A stretch of DNA of 7,199 nt from Myxococcota bacterium. GTDB taxonomy: Bacteria; Myxococcota; Polyangia; GCA-2747355; JAKLHH01. Below the pieces are notes generated by a model. It made no database searches, was not told the DNA's origin, and worked only from the letters and a program-made list of their open reading frames with translations. Location of the stretch: the NCBI GenBank assembly GCA_022710245.1, contig JAKLHH010000377.1, positions 1-7,199 of the forward strand. Direction: 5' to 3'. Of the stretch, positions 4,456-7,199 are shown piece after piece (position 1 is the first letter of the stretch; each line of letters begins with the position of its first letter). Made by a program: the position numbers and the translations under genes.

Positions 4456-7199
4456 ATGCCGCTGCAACCCTCGCTCACCGTGCACGACCGCCCCGAGGAG
4501 GAGCCGCTCCGCGCCGACGTGCGGCGCCTGGCGTCGACGCTGGGCCGGGTGATCCGGCGCCTCGAGGGGGAGGACTGCTTCCAGGCGGTGGAGGGCCTGC
4601 GACGCGCCTGCCGCGCCCGCCGCCACGGGGACGCGGCGACGCCGATCACGGAGCTGCTGGCGCGAGTCGACGCGCTCCCGCTGGCGACCGCCGCGACGGT
4701 GGCGCGCGCCTTCACCCTCTTCTTTCTCCTCATCAACACCGCCGAGCAGGTGCACCGGGTCCGCCGTCGCCGCGCTCACGACGAGCGCAACGGCTCCCCG
4801 CACCCCGCGTCCTTCCGCTGGGCGCTCGAGCGGCTGCGCGCCCGCGGCCTCCAGGCCGGCGAGGTCGCGCGCGCCCTCGCCGAGCTGCGCATCCGGCCCG
4901 TGCTGACCGCGCACCCCACCGAGTCGACGCGCCGCACGACCCTCGGCCTGCAGGCTCGCGTCGCCGAGCTGCTCCTGCAGGACTGCGGCCCGGCGGCCGC
5001 GCGACGCTCCTCCGAGGAGGCCCCCCTCGCCTCATCCCGCGGCGTCCCGCCGGGACGCGAGGACGGGGCGCCACCCGCGCGCGGCCAGCGCGACGAGCGC
5101 GCCCGCGCCGAGGAGCTGGAGGCGGAGATCGAGCTCCTCTGGCTCACCTCCGAGGTGCGCCCCGACCGGCCCTCGGTGCTCGACGAGGCGAGCACCGTCC
5201 TCTGGTACCTGGTGCATCGGCTGATCCCCGCCGCGCTCGAGTGCCAGCGCGAGCTCGCGCTCGCGTTCGAGGAGACGCTGGGCGCGCCGGCGCCGGCGCT
5301 GACGCCGCTCGAGGCCGGGACCTGGGTCGGGGGAGACCGCGACGGCAACCCGTCGGTGACCCCCGAGGTGACCCTCGCCGTGGCGCGCCGCGCTGCTCAC
5401 GTGATGGTGGGGACCTGCCTCTCGAGGATCGAGGAGCTGACGGGGCGGCTCTCGCTCTCCGATCGCCTCCGACCCGTGCCCGAGGAGCTGCGCCGCTCGC
5501 TGGTGCGAGATCGCGACGAGCTCCCCGAGGTGTGGCAGGCGAACCAGCGCCGCGACCGCGAGGAGCTGATCCGCCTGAAGCTCAGCTTCGTGAAGGCGCG
5601 CCTGGAGGGGAGGCGCCGCGTCCTCGAGGCGCTCGACGCGGGCAGGCCGGCGCGCGAGCCGACCGCCTACCGCCGCGTGGAGGAGCTCGAGGAGGACCTG
5701 CGGCTGGTGCGGCGCGGCCTCGAGGTGGCTGGCGCCGACCAGACCGCGCGCCTGTACCTGGACCCGCTCCTCCAGCTCCTGCGCACGCACGGCCTGCATG
5801 GCCTCGCGCTGGACATCCGCCAGGAGGCCGCGGTGCACACCGCCGCCCTCGACGAGATCGCCGCCAGCGTGGGGGTCCCGCCGCTGGCGCGGGAGGCTCT
5901 GCGGCACGAGCTCCTCGGGCGCCGGCCGCTGACCGGGCCGTCGGTCGCGCTCACCGAGGAGAGCGCCCGGGCCCTGGAGGTCTTCCGCGTCATCCGCGCC
6001 GCCCAGGACGAGCTCGGCGAGCGCGCGGCCTCCACCTACATCATCTCCATGGCACGCGGCGAGGAGGACGTGCTGCGGGTGCTGCTCCTCGCCCGCGAGG
6101 CAGGGCTCTGCGACCTCTCGACGGAGGCGCCGCGATCGCGCCTCGACGTGGTGCCGCTCTTCGAGACGCTCGACGACCTCCGGCGGGCGCCCGCGGTGAT
6201 GCGAGCGCTCTACGCGGACCCGGTCTACCGCCGCCAGCTCGCCGCCCGCGGCGACGCCCAGGAGGTGATGGTCGGCTACTCGGACTCCACCAAGGACGCG
6301 GGGCTGCTGCCGGCGGCCTGGGCGCTCTACCTGGCGCAGCAGGAGCTCGCGGCGGCCTCGCGCGAGGTGGGCGTCCGCCTCACGCTCTTCCATGGCCAGG
6401 GCGGCACCATCGGGCGCGGCGGCGGCTCGCCGGTCTTCCGCGCGCTCGCGGCGCTCCCGCCGGGGACCCTCGAGGGCTCGATCAAGATCACCGAGCAGGG
6501 TGAGGTGATCTCGCAGAAGTTCGGGCTGCGGCCGCTGGCGGCCCGCAGCCTCGAGGTGCTCGTCACCGGCACGCTCCTCGCGATGACCGGGGACTGGCGC
6601 CAGGGAGTGCCCCCCGAGGAGGTCACCCGCTTCGAGGCGATGATGGATCGCCTGGTCGCCGCCGCGCTGCCCTGCTACCGGGCGCTGGTCCACGAGGACC
6701 GCCGGCTCTTCGAGCTCTTCCTCAGGGCGACGCCGGTGCGCGAGCTCGCGCACGTGCACTACGGCTCGCGGCCGGCCTACCGCGAGGGTCGCGGAGGCAC
6801 GCTCGCCGGGCTGCGCGCGATCCCCTGGGTCTTCGGCTGGACGCAGATGCGCCTGATGGTCCCGGGCTGGCTCGGGGTGGGCACCGCGCTCGCCGGCGCC
6901 CTCGCCGAGCCAGGCGGCCTCGCGCTGCTCCGCGAGATGGCCGCGCGCTGGCCGTTCTTCGACGACCTGATCGGCAAGGTGGAGCTGGTCTGCGCCAAGG
7001 CCGACCTCGAGATCGCGCGCGCCTACGTGGAGGCGCTGGGCAGCCAGCGGGATCGCGTGCTCTTCGAGGAGCTGGCCGCGGAGCAGGCGCGCGCCGTCGA
7101 GTCGGTGCTGGCGATCCGGCGCAGCAGCCGGCTGCTGGTGGACCAGCCCATGCTGCGCGCGGCGATCGATCAGCGGAACCCGTACCTCGACCCGCTCTC
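4456..7199 (+). CDS. ppc: Phosphoenolpyruvate carboxylase, 3'-truncated by window end
   Basis: PEPC converts phosphoenolpyruvate and bicarbonate to oxaloacetate and phosphate in the cytoplasm, replenishing the TCA cycle. The start is fixed by in-frame TGA 4444-4446 and by GAGGAG 5 nt before ATG 4456. The 914 codons seen include 'LTAHPTESTRRT' (catalytic His153, E. coli His138), 'GGDRDGNP' (292-299), 'LDIRQE' (Arg455, E. coli 396), 'VPLFET' (metal-binding Glu570), 'GYSDSTKDAG' (Asp610, Lys613), the Gly-rich loop 646-657, 'SRPA' (Arg772, E. coli 699) and 'LRAIPW' (Arg787, E. coli 713). Lys848 and Arg907 match E. coli Lys773 and Arg832 of the aspartate inhibitor site, so feedback inhibition is plausible. 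About 45 residues, ending in the usual RNTG, should follow. Two oddities: Gln648 replaces the Arg equivalent to E. coli 581, and residues 177-220 contain an Arg/Pro/Ala-rich insertion. E. coli numbering is from memory. Confidence 0.96.
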   Translation, partial: MPLQPSLTVHDRPEEEPLRADVRRLASTLGRVIRRLEGEDCFQAVEGLRRACRARRHGDAATPITELLARVDALPLATAATVARAFTLFFLLINTAEQVHRVRRRRAHDERNGSPHPASFRWALERLRARGLQAGEVARALAELRIRPVLTAHPTESTRRTTLGLQARVAELLLQDCGPAAARRSSEEAPLASSRGVPPGREDGAPPARGQRDERARAEELEAEIELLWLTSEVRPDRPSVLDEASTVLWYLVHRLIPAALECQRELALAFEETLGAPAPALTPLEAGTWVGGDRDGNPSVTPEVTLAVARRAAHVMVGTCLSRIEELTGRLSLSDRLRPVPEELRRSLVRDRDELPEVWQANQRRDREELIRLKLSFVKARLEGRRRVLEALDAGRPAREPTAYRRVEELEEDLRLVRRGLEVAGADQTARLYLDPLLQLLRTHGLHGLALDIRQEAAVHTAALDEIAASVGVPPLAREALRHELLGRRPLTGPSVALTEESARALEVFRVIRAAQDELGERAASTYIISMARGEEDVLRVLLLAREAGLCDLSTEAPRSRLDVVPLFETLDDLRRAPAVMRALYADPVYRRQLAARGDAQEVMVGYSDSTKDAGLLPAAWALYLAQQELAAASREVGVRLTLFHGQGGTIGRGGGSPVFRALAALPPGTLEGSIKITEQGEVISQKFGLRPLAARSLEVLVTGTLLAMTGDWRQGVPPEEVTRFEAMMDRLVAAALPCYRALVHEDRRLFELFLRATPVRELAHVHYGSRPAYREGRGGTLAGLRAIPWVFGWTQMRLMVPGWLGVGTALAGALAEPGGLALLREMAARWPFFDDLIGKVELVCAKADLEIARAYVEALGSQRDRVLFEELAAEQARAVESVLAIRRSSRLLVDQPMLRAAIDQRNPYLDPL

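Noticed and set aside
4416..6503. A 695-codon open frame on the plus strand across most of ppc
   Set aside because: It is overwhelmingly Arg/Pro/Gly/Ala with no recognisable motif, while the frame starting at 4456 contains all the PEPC motifs. It is a GC-rich shadow frame.
5032..6759. A 575-codon open frame on the minus strand opposite ppc
   Set aside because: It is His/Arg/Leu/Gly-rich, typical of antisense to GC-rich coding DNA, with no ribosome site or domain seen.

Overview
This is a very GC-rich bacterial window with third codon positions almost always G or C. The gene content suggests a Myxococcota (myxobacterium-like) chromosome: a bacterial alpha-2-macroglobulin, a lipoprotein built of tandem six-cysteine repeats, a Pro/Ala-rich protein whose N-terminus resembles the start of a Ser/Thr kinase, and long, stop-poor shadow frames. 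The lineage is inferred from style and was not tested. No tRNA, rRNA, CRISPR array, transposase or phage gene is visible.

Layout: (1) 1-546, +, the C-terminal end of a bacterial alpha-2-macroglobulin. (2) 550-1344, -, a lipoprotein with six tandem Cys-rich repeats and a Trp/Pro-rich tail; it converges on gene 1 with 3 bp between the stop codons. (3) 1345-1652, a divergent intergenic region. (4) 1653-2435, +, a protein I do not recognise, with a CxxC...C cluster. (5) 2436-2631, a leader region with small inverted repeats. (6) 2632-3885, +, a protein with a kinase-N-lobe-like head, a long repeat-expanded Pro/Ala/Val linker and a compact C-terminal segment. (7) 3916-4326, -, a 12-cysteine DUF3795-type protein. 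(8) 4327-4455, a divergent control region. (9) 4456 to the window end, +, phosphoenolpyruvate carboxylase (ppc), lacking only about its last 45 residues. This ppc frame has no stop codon in the window, so a stop-bounded ORF search would miss it; a long Arg/Pro-rich shadow frame covers most of it.

The genes do not form one obvious operon. Genes 1 and 2 both encode envelope proteins but are convergent. Genes 4 and 6 are co-directional but about 200 bp apart. DUF3795 and ppc are divergent from a shared region of about 130 bp. PEPC is the only enzyme whose role is clear: it refills the TCA cycle with oxaloacetate. I see no convincing new multi-gene system. The best leads are a Gln in place of a normally invariant active-site Arg in PEPC, the truncated kinase-like head joined to recently duplicated low-complexity sequence, and the six-repeat lipoprotein.
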